Source of the DNA: JACCXG01 sp963785755
GTDB lineage: Bacteria > Acidobacteriota > Vicinamibacteria > Vicinamibacterales > 2-12-FULL-66-21
Direction of reading: 5' to 3'
NCBI GenBank assembly: GCA_963785755.1
Contig: CAWAXG010000002.1
Coordinates: 434,001-498,000 of the forward strand
Length of the DNA stretch: 64,000 nucleotides
Of the stretch, positions 14,160 to 23,087 are shown piece by piece. The notes under the pieces were generated by a model. The model ran no database searches, had not been told where the DNA came from, and saw only the letters and a list, made by a program, of their open reading frames with translations. The position numbers were made by a program, and so were the translations under genes. The stretch's first letter is position 1, and every line of letters starts with the position of its first letter.

Positions 14160-16877
14160 ATGTCCACGGCCGAGCGCTTGTTCCTGATCGATGGCAGTTC
14201 CCAGATGTACCGCGCCTATCACGCGATGCGCGGCGGCGGCCTCAGCGGACCCGAAGGCAAGACGACCCACGCCGTCTACATCTTCGTGACGATGCTGCGG
14301 AAGCTGATTCAGGATCATCATCCCCAGTACCTCGCCGCCTCGTTCGATCTCGCGGGGCCGACCTTTCGTGATGAGCTCGTCTCCGACTACAAGGCGAACC
14401 GCGCGCCGATGCCGCCCGATCTGGCGGAGCAGATTCCGTGGGTTCACGAGGCCTGCGAAGCGATGGGCGTGCCGATCATCACCTCGCGCCGCTTCGAGGC
14501 CGACGACGTCATCGGCACGCTCGCGACCAAGGCGGCCGCCGCCGGTTTCGAGGTCGCGATCGTCACCGGGGACAAGGACTTCTTTCAGCTCGTCCACGAT
14601 GGCATCAAGGTCTACAACCCGCGCGATGACGGCGCCTGGTTCGACGCCGCTGCAGTGAAGGAAAAGTTCGGCGTCCTGCCGGAGCAGGTCGTCGACGTGC
14701 TCGCCCTGATGGGCGATTCCATCGACAACATCAAGGGCGTACCCGGCATCGGCGAGAAGGGCGCGCGCGATCTCATCGCCAAGTACGGCACGCTCGAGGC
14801 GCTGCTCGCGCATGCCGGCGAGGTCTCCAACAAGCGCTATCGCGAAGGACTGCAGCAGCACGCCGAGGATGCGCGCCAGAGCCGCGAGCTCGCGCGCATC
14901 AGGATCGATGTGCCGGTCGATTTCGTGCCGGAGAACCTGCGCTATCGCGGCGCGTCACGCCAACGCTGTTTCGAGCACTTCACCCGGATGGGGTTCCGGT
15001 CGCTCGTGATGGAGTACGCGCCGACGGCGGATACGGTCGGCAAGGACTATGCGGTGGCGGGCTCGACGGAGGAGCTGCGCGGGCTGGTCGACGAGATTCG
15101 CAAAGCCGGTCGCATCGGACTGCGCGTGCTGCCCGACGCCCCGTCGGCGATGCAGGCCGGGATCGTCGGCGTATCGGTCGCGCTCGCGCCCCGCCGCGCG
15201 CGATACGTCCCCATCGTCAGCGGAGCTCAGGAAGGCCTGTTCGCGACGAGACCCGAACCCGGCACATCCGGCGTCGATCTCGCCGAGGCCCTCGAGTTGT
15301 TGAAGCCGGTGCTCGAGGATGCTGCAATCCTGAAGGTCGGGCACGATCTCAAGTTCGACATCATCGTGCTGGCCCGCCACGGGGTGACGCTGCGAGGCTC
15401 CGAGACCGACACGATGCTCGCGAGCTACCTGCTCGATGCGTCGCGATCGTCGCATCCGCTCGAGGATCTCGCGCTCGAGCACGCCGGGTACAAGGCGCTG
15501 CGCGAGGAAGACGTCTGCGGCCGCGGCGCCAAGGCAATGTCGTTTCGCGACATCCCGCTCGAATCCGCGCTCGACTACGCGGGCGAGCGTGCGGACCTGG
15601 CCCTCCAGCTCGGCGAGACCCTCCGGCCGCTGCTCGAAAAGGAGCGGCTGACGCCGCTGTACCAGGATCTCGAGATGCCGCTCATTCCGGTCCTGGTCGA
15701 TCTCGAGCGCGCCGGCATCCGCATCGACGGGCGCGCACTGACCGCGCAGGCCCGCCACGTCGAGCAGGAGCTCGCGACGAGAAGCGCGCAGATCTTCGAA
15801 ATGGCCGGCGAGGAGTTCAACATCAACTCGCCGCAGCAGCTGTCACGCATCCTCTTCGACAAGCTGCAGCTGCCGACGCTCAAGCGGAACGTCAAGACGA
15901 AGACGGCGTCGACCGCCGTCGAAGTGCTCGAAGAGCTCGCGCTCGCGCACGACATGCCGCGCCTCATCCTCGAGTGGCGCGCCTTGTCGAAGCTCAAAGG
16001 CACCTACATCGACGCGCTGCCTCAGCTCGTCAATCCCGAGACCGGCCGGGTCCACACCTGCTTCAACCAGGCGGTCGCGGCGACCGGGCGATTGAGCAGC
16101 AGCGACCCGAACCTGCAGAACATTCCGATCCGGACCGAGCTCGGCCGTCAGATTCGCGGCGCGTTCATCGCCGATCCGGGGCACGTGCTGATCTCCGCCG
16201 ACTACTCGCAGATCGAGCTCCGGGTCCTTGCGCATCTCTCAAAAGACGACGCCTTGATCGACGCGTTCAGCCGCGGCGAAGACATTCACGACCGCACCGC
16301 CGCGAAGGTGTTCGGCGAGAACAGCGGCCTCGGCGAGCACGAGCTGCGCCGCCGGGCGAAAATCATCAACTACGCCCTCCTCTACGGGAAGACGGCGTTC
16401 ACGCTGGCGAAGGACATCGGCGTCACGCAGCAGGCGGCACAGGAGTTCATCCACGCCTACTTCGCCGGGTTCCCGGCCGTCCGCGCGTTCATCGACGACC
16501 TGCTGGCGACCGCGCGCCAGACCGGCGTGGTCAAGACGATGTTCGACCGGCGCCGGCTCGTGCCGGATCTGACCAGCCGCAACGGGCAGATTCGAGCCGC
16601 TGCCGAGCGCATGGCGACGAACCTGCCAATCCAGGGCAGTGCCGCCGACATCCTGAAGCGCGCGATGATCGACGTGCACGGTGAGCTCGTCCGCAGCGGC
16701 AGCCGCACCCGCATGATCCTCACGGTCCACGACGAGCTCCTGTTCGAAGCGCCGCGCGAGGCAGCCGATGAAACGGCTGCGATCGTCAGGGAAAAGATGG
16801 AAGGCGCTGTGAAGCTGCGCGTGCCGCTGACGGTCGATGTGGGGATCGGGGAGAACTGGAAGGAAGCGAAGAGTTAG
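14160..16877 (+). CDS. polA: DNA polymerase I
   Basis: This 905-residue repair and replication polymerase removes RNA primers and fills gaps. Residues 1-290 form the 5'-3' exonuclease/FEN domain (LFLIDGSSQMYRAYHA; ADDVIGTLA; TGDKDFFQL; GVPGIGEKGARDLI). Residues 300-490 are the 3'-5' exonuclease fold. Here the motif-I DxE is replaced (GLRVLPDAP at 320-328) and the motif-III Asp by Arg (YAGERAD at 473-479), so proofreading is probably lost although GHDLKFD (394-400) remains. Residues 500-905 are the polymerase: motif A ISADYSQIELR with Asp681, O-helix RRAKIINYALLYG at 731-743, motif C TVHDELLFE with Asp858. The O-helix has Tyr738 where the E. coli enzyme has Phe762. Probably monocistronic. Confidence 0.95.
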   Translation: MSTAERLFLIDGSSQMYRAYHAMRGGGLSGPEGKTTHAVYIFVTMLRKLIQDHHPQYLAASFDLAGPTFRDELVSDYKANRAPMPPDLAEQIPWVHEACEAMGVPIITSRRFEADDVIGTLATKAAAAGFEVAIVTGDKDFFQLVHDGIKVYNPRDDGAWFDAAAVKEKFGVLPEQVVDVLALMGDSIDNIKGVPGIGEKGARDLIAKYGTLEALLAHAGEVSNKRYREGLQQHAEDARQSRELARIRIDVPVDFVPENLRYRGASRQRCFEHFTRMGFRSLVMEYAPTADTVGKDYAVAGSTEELRGLVDEIRKAGRIGLRVLPDAPSAMQAGIVGVSVALAPRRARYVPIVSGAQEGLFATRPEPGTSGVDLAEALELLKPVLEDAAILKVGHDLKFDIIVLARHGVTLRGSETDTMLASYLLDASRSSHPLEDLALEHAGYKALREEDVCGRGAKAMSFRDIPLESALDYAGERADLALQLGETLRPLLEKERLTPLYQDLEMPLIPVLVDLERAGIRIDGRALTAQARHVEQELATRSAQIFEMAGEEFNINSPQQLSRILFDKLQLPTLKRNVKTKTASTAVEVLEELALAHDMPRLILEWRALSKLKGTYIDALPQLVNPETGRVHTCFNQAVAATGRLSSSDPNLQNIPIRTELGRQIRGAFIADPGHVLISADYSQIELRVLAHLSKDDALIDAFSRGEDIHDRTAAKVFGENSGLGEHELRRRAKIINYALLYGKTAFTLAKDIGVTQQAAQEFIHAYFAGFPAVRAFIDDLLATARQTGVVKTMFDRRRLVPDLTSRNGQIRAAAERMATNLPIQGSAADILKRAMIDVHGELVRSGSRTRMILTVHDELLFEAPREAADETAAIVREKMEGAVKLRVPLTVDVGIGENWKEAKS

Positions 16878-16886
16878 CGGTCGCCG

Positions 16887-17687
16887 TCACCTGACCCAGG
16901 CCGTTTTCATCGCCTCCCATTCGGCCAGCATCACGCTGGCCGCCTGCTTGGGATCCCGCGGCTGCAGCTTCGCGGCCCGTTCCGGGATGATGGCCTGCAC
17001 AATCAACCGGTCCAGATCGGCCCGCAGGGCGGCGCCGCGATCGCGGCCGAGCACCGCGCTCACCCATCCCGCGCTCGCGGCGAACCATGCCCGGTCGAGG
17101 TTGCCGGCGCCGCGCAACGCCGCCGCAAGCCAGTACGCAGCCGGCCCAGACGAGGGATCGTCGGCAAGCTCCCGTTCCATCCGGGTGATGATGCGGAGGT
17201 AGAACGGTTCGCGCGATTCGCGGGCGCGAGTCAGGGCGAGGCGATCGATGGATGTCGCCCACCAGTCCAGCACCTGGTCGTGGGCCTCGGCCCCCAGCAC
17301 GGTCGAGATGTCGAGCGCTCGCTCGAACGCTTCAGCAGCGGTGCCGAACTTGTCCTCGAGGAACAGGCACTCCGCGACGCCGACGGCCAGCTCGGCGTGC
17401 TCACGGCGATCGAGGGTCTGCGCGGCGACCGCTCGAAGCGCTTCCCTCGCCTGCGTCAGGTCCGCGGCGTCGGCGCTCCGGCGGAATCGCTCGAGAAAGA
17501 TGCGGCCGAGAACCAGGCGCGCGCTCTCCGACGTGGCCGGCACCTTCAGCCCTTCGCGCGCATATCTCTCGGCGGCCTCGTACTGCCCCTGGTTGTAGAG
17601 CCGCCTCGCCTCGGCCAGCGCATCCGCGGCGTTCACCGGTGCGATGCCGAGCACGGCAAGGACCAGCAGCGCCATCAGAAGTCGCAT
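16887..17687 (-). CDS. Secreted TPR-like protein
   Basis: The 266-residue protein has a signal peptide (MRLLMALLVLAVLGIAPVNAAD) followed by alpha-helical repeats of TPR type: LAEARRLYNQGQYEAAERYA; AELAVGVAECLFLEDKFGTA; PAAYWLAAALRGAGNLDRAW. It has no catalytic motif. TPR proteins of this layout act as periplasmic scaffolds. The ATG at 17687 starts the signal peptide directly; six upstream codons (MYDRGT) are possible. It is convergent with polA at nine bases. No operon partner. Confidence 0.75.
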   Translation of the reverse strand: MRLLMALLVLAVLGIAPVNAADALAEARRLYNQGQYEAAERYAREGLKVPATSESARLVLGRIFLERFRRSADAADLTQAREALRAVAAQTLDRREHAELAVGVAECLFLEDKFGTAAEAFERALDISTVLGAEAHDQVLDWWATSIDRLALTRARESREPFYLRIITRMERELADDPSSGPAAYWLAAALRGAGNLDRAWFAASAGWVSAVLGRDRGAALRADLDRLIVQAIIPERAAKLQPRDPKQAASVMLAEWEAMKTAWVR

Positions 17688-17919
17688 TGTGCCCCGATCG
17701 TACATCGAACCTCGGCAAACACGATCGGCGGGGCTGAGATCACTTGATCTGCATCAACGTCGCGGGCGGGAAACGAGACGGTCGCGGTAAGAGTCGAGCA
17801 GCTCAGCCGGGAGACCAACCTCGGCCCCTCTGACTGAGCCCGATCGGTGACCCGCTGCCTGTGGGGCGTTAACTTGATGGGCTTCAACAGCTTACTGAGA
17901 CTGCGCCAGGGGTCGATGC

Positions 17920-17925
17920 TATAAT
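17920..17925 (+). promoter_or_regulatory. Perfect -10 box suggesting a leaderless pcnB transcript
   Basis: TATAAT lies only eight bases before the pcnB ATG at 17934. A start of transcription about seven bases after the box would fall at or just before the ATG, leaving no room for a ribosome site. No convincing -35 hexamer is seen; TTACTG at 17892 is too far away. Confidence 0.5.
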
Positions 17926-17933
17926 CCGGCCTG

Positions 17934-19274
17934 ATGGTGGAGCCGACCATCGTTCCGCGCTCAGCGCACCCCATTTCCCGTCGTCAGATCGATCCCGACG
18001 CACTCAAGGTGCTTTACAGGCTCCACGAGCACAACTACATCGCCTACCTCGTCGGCGGCAGCGTCCGGGACCTGCTGCTCGACCGCCGCCCGAAGGACTT
18101 CGACATCGGGACGTCGGCGCATCCGCATCAGGTCAAGAAGCTCTTTCGCAACTGCTGGATCATCGGCCGCCGGTTCCGCCTGGCCCACGTCAAGTTCGGG
18201 ACGAAGACCATCGAGGTGGCGACGTTCCGGCGCTACGTCGACTCTGCGGCCACGCCGGAGCAGGAGCTCGCCGAAGCGGAGCCGGCCGACGTCATCGCTC
18301 CTGGTGAGCCGCTGCCATCCGACGAGGAGCGCGATTCGGCCGCTGCCCGCCGGCAGCGCGATCGCCTGATTCACCGGGACAACACGTACGGCACCCCTGA
18401 GGAAGACGCCTTCCGCCGGGACTTTACGGTCAACGCGCTTTTCTACGACATCGCGACGTTCTCGATCATCGATTACGTCGGCGGCCTTCAGGATCTGCAT
18501 TCCCGCCTGATCCGCTGCATCGGCGACCCGGACGTGAGGTTTCTCGAGGATCCCGTGCGGATGCTGCGCGCGGTCGTGCTCGCGGCGCGGCTCGAGTTCA
18601 CCATCGACGAACCGATCCTCGAATCAATCGGGCTGCACAAGCACGAGATCGCGCGCAGCGCGCCGGCGCGGCTGCTCGAGGAGTACTTCAAGATCCTGCG
18701 GTCGGGCCATGCGGCGGAAGCGTTCAAACAGCTGAGGACCACCGGGCTGCTGAAAGCGATCACGCCTGAGCTCGCGGCCGCGCCCGACGCGGTCTGGCGC
18801 GCGATCGGGGCGCTCGATCGCTACCGCGCGGGGTTCGCGGGCACTCCCGACACGCTGACGAATGCCATTCTCGCGGGCACGCTCCTTCATCCCCTCGGCC
18901 TCGCCGGCCGCCGCCAGCGATTCTCCGCGGATCCGCTCGAGCGCCGGGTCGAGCTCGGCCTGCTGCCGATTCCACGCCGCGATGTCGAACGGCTGCAGCA
19001 GATCATCGGCCTGCAGCCGCGGCTCCTGGACATTCAGGCGCCGCATAGAGCCCAGCGAGCCGTGTTGCACCGCGCGACATTTCAGGAAGCGTTGACCTGG
19101 CTGGAGGTGCACGGCGAACGGCCGGAGGTGGTCGAGCACTGGCGGTCGCTCCAGTCGCAGGGCGCACCGCAGCAGGCGCACGCAGCCGATGAAGCGCCCC
19201 CGGCGGGGCCTTTCCGCCGACGCCGCCGCCGCCGACGGCGCTCGCGGTTCCCTTACGTCGCGCCGCAGGAATAG
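17934..19274 (+). CDS. pcnB: Poly(A) polymerase / tRNA nucleotidyltransferase family, PcnB-like
   Basis: This 446-residue class II nucleotidyltransferase adds A residues to RNA 3' ends (poly(A) polymerase) or CCA to tRNAs. The head and neck carry YLVGGSVRDLLLDRRPKDFDIGT with the two catalytic aspartates in DFDIGT, then the template region EEDAFRRDFTVNALFYD. Next comes the helical body DPVRMLRAVVLAARLEF. The C-terminal tail is strikingly basic (a run of eight arginines before SRFPYVAPQE), as in PcnB poly(A) polymerases, which favours that assignment over a CCA-adding enzyme. The insertion between the catalytic motif and RRDFTVN (about residues 105-145, acidic) is also PcnB-like. Confidence 0.8.
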   Translation: MVEPTIVPRSAHPISRRQIDPDALKVLYRLHEHNYIAYLVGGSVRDLLLDRRPKDFDIGTSAHPHQVKKLFRNCWIIGRRFRLAHVKFGTKTIEVATFRRYVDSAATPEQELAEAEPADVIAPGEPLPSDEERDSAAARRQRDRLIHRDNTYGTPEEDAFRRDFTVNALFYDIATFSIIDYVGGLQDLHSRLIRCIGDPDVRFLEDPVRMLRAVVLAARLEFTIDEPILESIGLHKHEIARSAPARLLEEYFKILRSGHAAEAFKQLRTTGLLKAITPELAAAPDAVWRAIGALDRYRAGFAGTPDTLTNAILAGTLLHPLGLAGRRQRFSADPLERRVELGLLPIPRRDVERLQQIIGLQPRLLDIQAPHRAQRAVLHRATFQEALTWLEVHGERPEVVEHWRSLQSQGAPQQAHAADEAPPAGPFRRRRRRRRRSRFPYVAPQE

Positions 19275-19320
19275 GTGGGATCGCAGTTGACGTGCTCCCA
19301 AGCGCGGTCTGGTCGAAGGC

Positions 19321-20049
19321 CTACTTGTCCTTGATCGTCTCTTCGGGGCTGGCCACGAAGCGGTAGCCGACGCCGCGCACGGTGAGGACGTGCTGGGGCC
19401 GTGCCGGCTCCATCTCGATGTATTTGCGGAGGCGCACGATGAAGTTGTCGATCGCGCGCGTGTCCGTGTCCTCGCGCACGCCCCAGACTTCCTCGAGCAT
19501 CGCCTTCCTCGACACCGCCTTGCCCTCGCGCGACACGAGGTAGCGCAGCAGGTTGGCTTCCATCAGCGTGAGCGGGAGCGACCGGTCGCCGACCCGCAGC
19601 TCGAGCTTGTCGAAGTCGATCGTCTTGCCGGCGAAGGTGTAGCGATCCTGCGCGCGGCGGAGCCACTCGCGCCGCCGTAAGAGCCCGGCCACGCGGGCGA
19701 GGAGTATGGCCAGCTCGGTCGGCTTCGGCAGGTAGTCGTCCGCGCCCGCGCTGAACCCTTTCAGCACGTCCTCCGGACGCCCTCGAGCGGTAAGGATCAA
19801 TACCGGTACGAACTGGCGCGCGGCCCGAAGCTCGGCGACAACGGTGAACCCGTCCTTGCCCGGCAGCATGACGTCGAGGACGACGACGTCGTAGGGACGA
19901 GGGCCGTCAGCGAGCAGGCGCTCGAGCGCGGCTTCGCCGGTGTCGACGATTTCCGCGTGGTACCCTTCCGCTTCAAGATTGAATCGCAGACCGTCGGCGA
20001 GATGCTGCTCATCCTCGACAATCAGCACGCGCGGGGCCGGTGTGGTCAT
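19321..20049 (-). CDS. OmpR/PhoB-family response regulator
   Basis: The 242-residue two-component regulator has a receiver domain at 1-125 with the acidic pocket (LIVEDEQ), the phospho-acceptor Asp in VVVLDVMLPGKDG, a Thr in ILTARG and the switch Lys in LPKP. The winged-helix DNA-binding domain occupies about 138-235 (FDKLELRVGDRSLPLTLMEA; LEEVWGVREDTDTRAIDNFI; VLTVRGVGYRFVA). Its ATG overlaps the TGA of the upstream kinase gene by four bases, so the pair is co-translated. The target genes are not evident nearby. Confidence 0.93.
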   Translation of the reverse strand: MTTPAPRVLIVEDEQHLADGLRFNLEAEGYHAEIVDTGEAALERLLADGPRPYDVVVLDVMLPGKDGFTVVAELRAARQFVPVLILTARGRPEDVLKGFSAGADDYLPKPTELAILLARVAGLLRRREWLRRAQDRYTFAGKTIDFDKLELRVGDRSLPLTLMEANLLRYLVSREGKAVSRKAMLEEVWGVREDTDTRAIDNFIVRLRKYIEMEPARPQHVLTVRGVGYRFVASPEETIKDK

Positions 20050-20954
20050 GCTTCAGCGGCGCGGGGGAGCAGCAGTGTGAACGTGCTGCCGCGGCCGGCC
20101 CCTTCGCTCTCCGCAAATGCCCGCCCGCCGTGCCGCTTCGCCACCGACCGGACGATGAAGAGGCCCAGACCGCTGCTGCCGCGGGCGCGGACCGCGACCG
20201 CGGTCGGCACGCGATAGAAACGGCGGAAGACGCGCTTCAATTCCCCCGGCGAAATGCCGACCCCGCGGTCGAGCACCCGCACCGCGAGCCGATCGTCGTC
20301 TGTTTCCTCGAGCACGACGCGGACCTCGACCTGGTTCGGCGAGTACTTCACGGCGTTGTCGATCAGGTTCCACACTGCGGCCTTCAATTCGTCGGAATCG
20401 CCGGACACGACTGGGGCGCGCCGGCTGAGGTGTTCGTCGTAGGCCAGGGCGTCGGCGCCAAGACGGAACCGCGTCCGGGCGAGATCGACGCACTCGCGCG
20501 CCACTTCGGCGAGGTCGACCCGCGAACGCGCCGGCCGCCGGAGGCGGGAGCTGACGCTGCCGGCCCGGAGCACCTGCTCGATGGTGTTGAGCAGCCGATC
20601 GCTGTCCTCGAGCATGATGCGGTAGAACTCGCGGCGCTTCGCCTCGTCCAGTTCCCGGGCCTGGAGCGTCTGCAGATACAGGCGAATCGACGCGACCGGC
20701 GTCTTCAGCTCGTGCGTCACGGCGTTGATGAAGGAATCGTGCTGCTCGTTGCGGCGGATCTCCCGCACCAGGAAGATGGTGTTCAGGACGAGCCCGGCAA
20801 TGATGACGAGGAAGAAGATGATGCCGAGAACGGCGAGCACGCCCTGCTGCCAGCTGATCACGACCCAGCCGACGTTGAGCGTGACCGCGACCGCGACAAG
20901 GCAGATGCCGAGAACGGTAAAGAAGATTACCGAGCGGCGCCGGCCGCTGATCAT
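20046..20954 (-). CDS. Membrane sensor histidine kinase
   Basis: The 302-residue partner of the downstream response regulator has two transmembrane helices (about 9-33 and 38-62) separated by only a few residues, so there is no periplasmic sensor domain. Sensing must be intramembrane or by a partner. The phospho-acceptor box is FINAVTHELKTPVASIRLYL and the ATP-binding lid has N-box WNLIDNAVKYSP, G1 LDRGVGIS and G2 GSSGLGLFIVRSVAKRHGG. The lack of a HAMP domain and extracytoplasmic loop resembles intramembrane-sensing kinases that watch cell-wall stress. Confidence 0.92.
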   Translation of the reverse strand: MISGRRRSVIFFTVLGICLVAVAVTLNVGWVVISWQQGVLAVLGIIFFLVIIAGLVLNTIFLVREIRRNEQHDSFINAVTHELKTPVASIRLYLQTLQARELDEAKRREFYRIMLEDSDRLLNTIEQVLRAGSVSSRLRRPARSRVDLAEVARECVDLARTRFRLGADALAYDEHLSRRAPVVSGDSDELKAAVWNLIDNAVKYSPNQVEVRVVLEETDDDRLAVRVLDRGVGISPGELKRVFRRFYRVPTAVAVRARGSSGLGLFIVRSVAKRHGGRAFAESEGAGRGSTFTLLLPRAAEA

Positions 20955-21000
20955 GAGGACAATTATTACAGAGCCGGGGGGACCCGGCTCTTTTCAACGC

Positions 21001-21858
21001 TTAGGCAGCCTCTCGCAGGCGCTCGTCGCGGATCTTCGCGACCTTCAGGTCGCTGACCAGGCCAATCGCTGCGAACAGCTTCAACGTGATCCAGCTGACG
21101 TCGAACTCGTACCAGGCGAGACCGTGGCGCGCCGAGACGGGGTGCGCGTGATGGTTGTTGTGCCAGCCCTCGCCGAAGGTGAGGAGCGCGACCCACCAGC
21201 TGTTGCGTGAATCGTCCCGGGTGTTGAAGCGGCGGCTGCCCCACATGTGCGTGGCCGAGTTCACGAGCCAGGTCGCGTGCAGCCCGAACACCACGCGCAG
21301 CCCGACGCCCCAGAACACGAGTCCCCACCCGCCCGCGGCGAGCAGGATGAAGCCGAGGACCGTCAACGGCACGTAGTGATAGGAGTTCAACCAGCGGTAG
21401 AACGGATCCGCGGCGAGGTCGGGGGCGTACTTGGACATCACCGCAGTGTTGTTGTGATGGGTGTCCCCGAAGAGGATCCAGCCGGCATGGGCCCAGAAGC
21501 CGCCGTCGTGCGGTGTATGGGGATCGCCTTCCTTGTCCGAGTGCTTGTGGTGGACACGGTGCGTCGCCACCCAGAAAATCGGACCCCCCTCGAGGGTCAA
21601 CGTGCCGCAGACCGCGAGGAAATACTCGAACGCCTTCGACGTCTTGTATCCGCGATGGGTATGCAGCCGGTGGTAGCCCAGACTGATGCCGAACCCGACC
21701 GCCATCCAGTGCAGCACGATGGCGGTAATGACATTGGTCCAGGAGAAAAACCAGAAAGAGGCGACGGCGGCGACATGGAACAGGACCATGAACACCGCCG
21801 TGACAAAATTTAGGTTCGAATAGGAATATTCAGGCCGAGCGTCCGCGCGAGCTGTCAT
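21001..21858 (-). CDS. Membrane fatty acid desaturase (acyl-CoA/acyl-lipid delta-9 type)
   Basis: This 285-residue di-iron membrane desaturase introduces a cis double bond into saturated acyl chains. All three histidine boxes are intact: HRLHTHR (with the preceding GISLGYHRL), HRVHHKHSD, and GWHNNHHAHP. Four hydrophobic helices flank them in the usual order. The protein lacks a cytochrome b5 domain, so electrons must come from a separate ferredoxin or flavoprotein. It is probably a single-gene unit adjusting membrane fluidity. Confidence 0.93.
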   Translation of the reverse strand: MTARADARPEYSYSNLNFVTAVFMVLFHVAAVASFWFFSWTNVITAIVLHWMAVGFGISLGYHRLHTHRGYKTSKAFEYFLAVCGTLTLEGGPIFWVATHRVHHKHSDKEGDPHTPHDGGFWAHAGWILFGDTHHNNTAVMSKYAPDLAADPFYRWLNSYHYVPLTVLGFILLAAGGWGLVFWGVGLRVVFGLHATWLVNSATHMWGSRRFNTRDDSRNSWWVALLTFGEGWHNNHHAHPVSARHGLAWYEFDVSWITLKLFAAIGLVSDLKVAKIRDERLREAA

Positions 21859-21937
21859 TCAACCAAAGTAGCAGGTCCGGCGGGCGGCGTTTGTAAGACT
21901 TCTGTACCCGCCCGGGCCGAGGTCCGCCACCCTGGAA

Positions 21938-23035
21938 TCAGCCGTTTTTCCGCTCGAATTCCTGCATGAATTGCACGAGGGCGTCCACGCCGGCCTCCGG
22001 GAAGGCGTTGTAAATCGAGGCCCGGAGCCCGCCCACGGACCGGTGCCCTTTCAGGCCGTCCAGGCCCGCGGCCGTCGACTCCTTGGCGAATTTCTTCTCC
22101 AGTTCCTCGGTCGGCAGGCGGAATGTGACGTTCATCCGCGACCGGCTGTCCGCGGCGGCATGACCCCGGTAGAACCCGGTCCGGTCGATTTCTGCGTACA
22201 GCTTGTCCGCTTTTCGGGCATTGACTTTGTCCACCGCCTCGAGGCCGCCGGCCTTCAGGATCCAGGCCAGCACGAGCCGCATCACGTAAATCGCGAACAC
22301 GGGCGGCGTGTTGTACATCGACGTGCTTTCCGCGTGCACCGGATACTGCAGCATCGTCGGCAGCGATGACGGCGTGCGCGGCAGCAGATCCTCGCGGACG
22401 ATGACGATCGTCACGCCGGCGGGGGCGAGGTTCTTCTGGGCGCCGGCATAGATGAGGCCGTACTTCGCGACGTCGATCGGCCGGCTGTAGATGTCGGACG
22501 ACGCGTCGGCCACGAGCGGGACGTTGCCGGTCTCCGGAATGCGGTGAAACTCCGTGCCGTAGATCGTGTTGTTGGTCGTGAAGTGGACGTAGGCCGCATT
22601 CGGGTCGAGCGTCAGCTCCTCCTGTCGCGGTACGCGCTTGTAGTTGTCCGCCTGCGTGGTCGCGGCGATCTTCACGGAGCCCACGCGCTTGGCTTCCTTG
22701 ACCGCCTTTTCGGACCACACGCCGGTCACGATGTAATCCGCCGATCCCCCCGGGGGCAGCAGGTTCATCGGCACCATGGAGAACTGCAGGCTCGCGCCGC
22801 CCTGGAGGAAGAGCACGCGGTAGTTGTCGGGAATCCTGCCGAGCGTCCGGAGATCCGCTTCGCAGCCTTCGATGATTTCGTCGAAGGCGGTCGAGCGGTG
22901 GCTGATCTCCAGCACTGACATCCCGACACCGGGCAGGGCCAGCAGGTCACGTTGAGCCTGTTCCAGCACTTCGACTGGCAGCACGGCGGGGCCGGCGGAA
23001 AAGTTGTAAATGCGCGTTGCAGCGGTCGTCGACAT
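21938..23035 (-). CDS. serC: Phosphoserine aminotransferase
   Basis: This 365-residue PLP enzyme converts 3-phosphohydroxypyruvate and glutamate to phosphoserine, step two of serine synthesis. It shows the family opening YNFSAGPAVLPVEVLEQAQ, the substrate loop SHRSTAFDEII, the phosphate site VLFLQGGASLQFSMVPMNLL and the Schiff-base lysine in YAGAQKNLAPAGVT. The ATG at 23035 has an AAGG ribosome site eight bases before it; the frame reaches up 30 codons into the serA end but that part is not homologous. It lies 52 bases after serA and is presumably co-transcribed. Confidence 0.95.
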   Translation of the reverse strand: MSTTAATRIYNFSAGPAVLPVEVLEQAQRDLLALPGVGMSVLEISHRSTAFDEIIEGCEADLRTLGRIPDNYRVLFLQGGASLQFSMVPMNLLPPGGSADYIVTGVWSEKAVKEAKRVGSVKIAATTQADNYKRVPRQEELTLDPNAAYVHFTTNNTIYGTEFHRIPETGNVPLVADASSDIYSRPIDVAKYGLIYAGAQKNLAPAGVTIVIVREDLLPRTPSSLPTMLQYPVHAESTSMYNTPPVFAIYVMRLVLAWILKAGGLEAVDKVNARKADKLYAEIDRTGFYRGHAAADSRSRMNVTFRLPTEELEKKFAKESTAAGLDGLKGHRSVGGLRASIYNAFPEAGVDALVQFMQEFERKNG

Positions 23036-23087
23036 GATGATTGCCTTTCTACACCTTTCTAACACACGGGTCAGCGGAAGATCGGGG

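Noticed and set aside
13287..14861. A 524-codon minus-strand frame that spans the membrane protein and half of polA
   Set aside because: Only the part after ATG 14105 has membrane-protein character. Upstream it is the antisense of polA.
21805..21830. GGTTCGAAT near 21815 as a tRNA T-arm
   Set aside because: It lies within the first codons of the desaturase gene and no acceptor or anticodon stem surrounds it.
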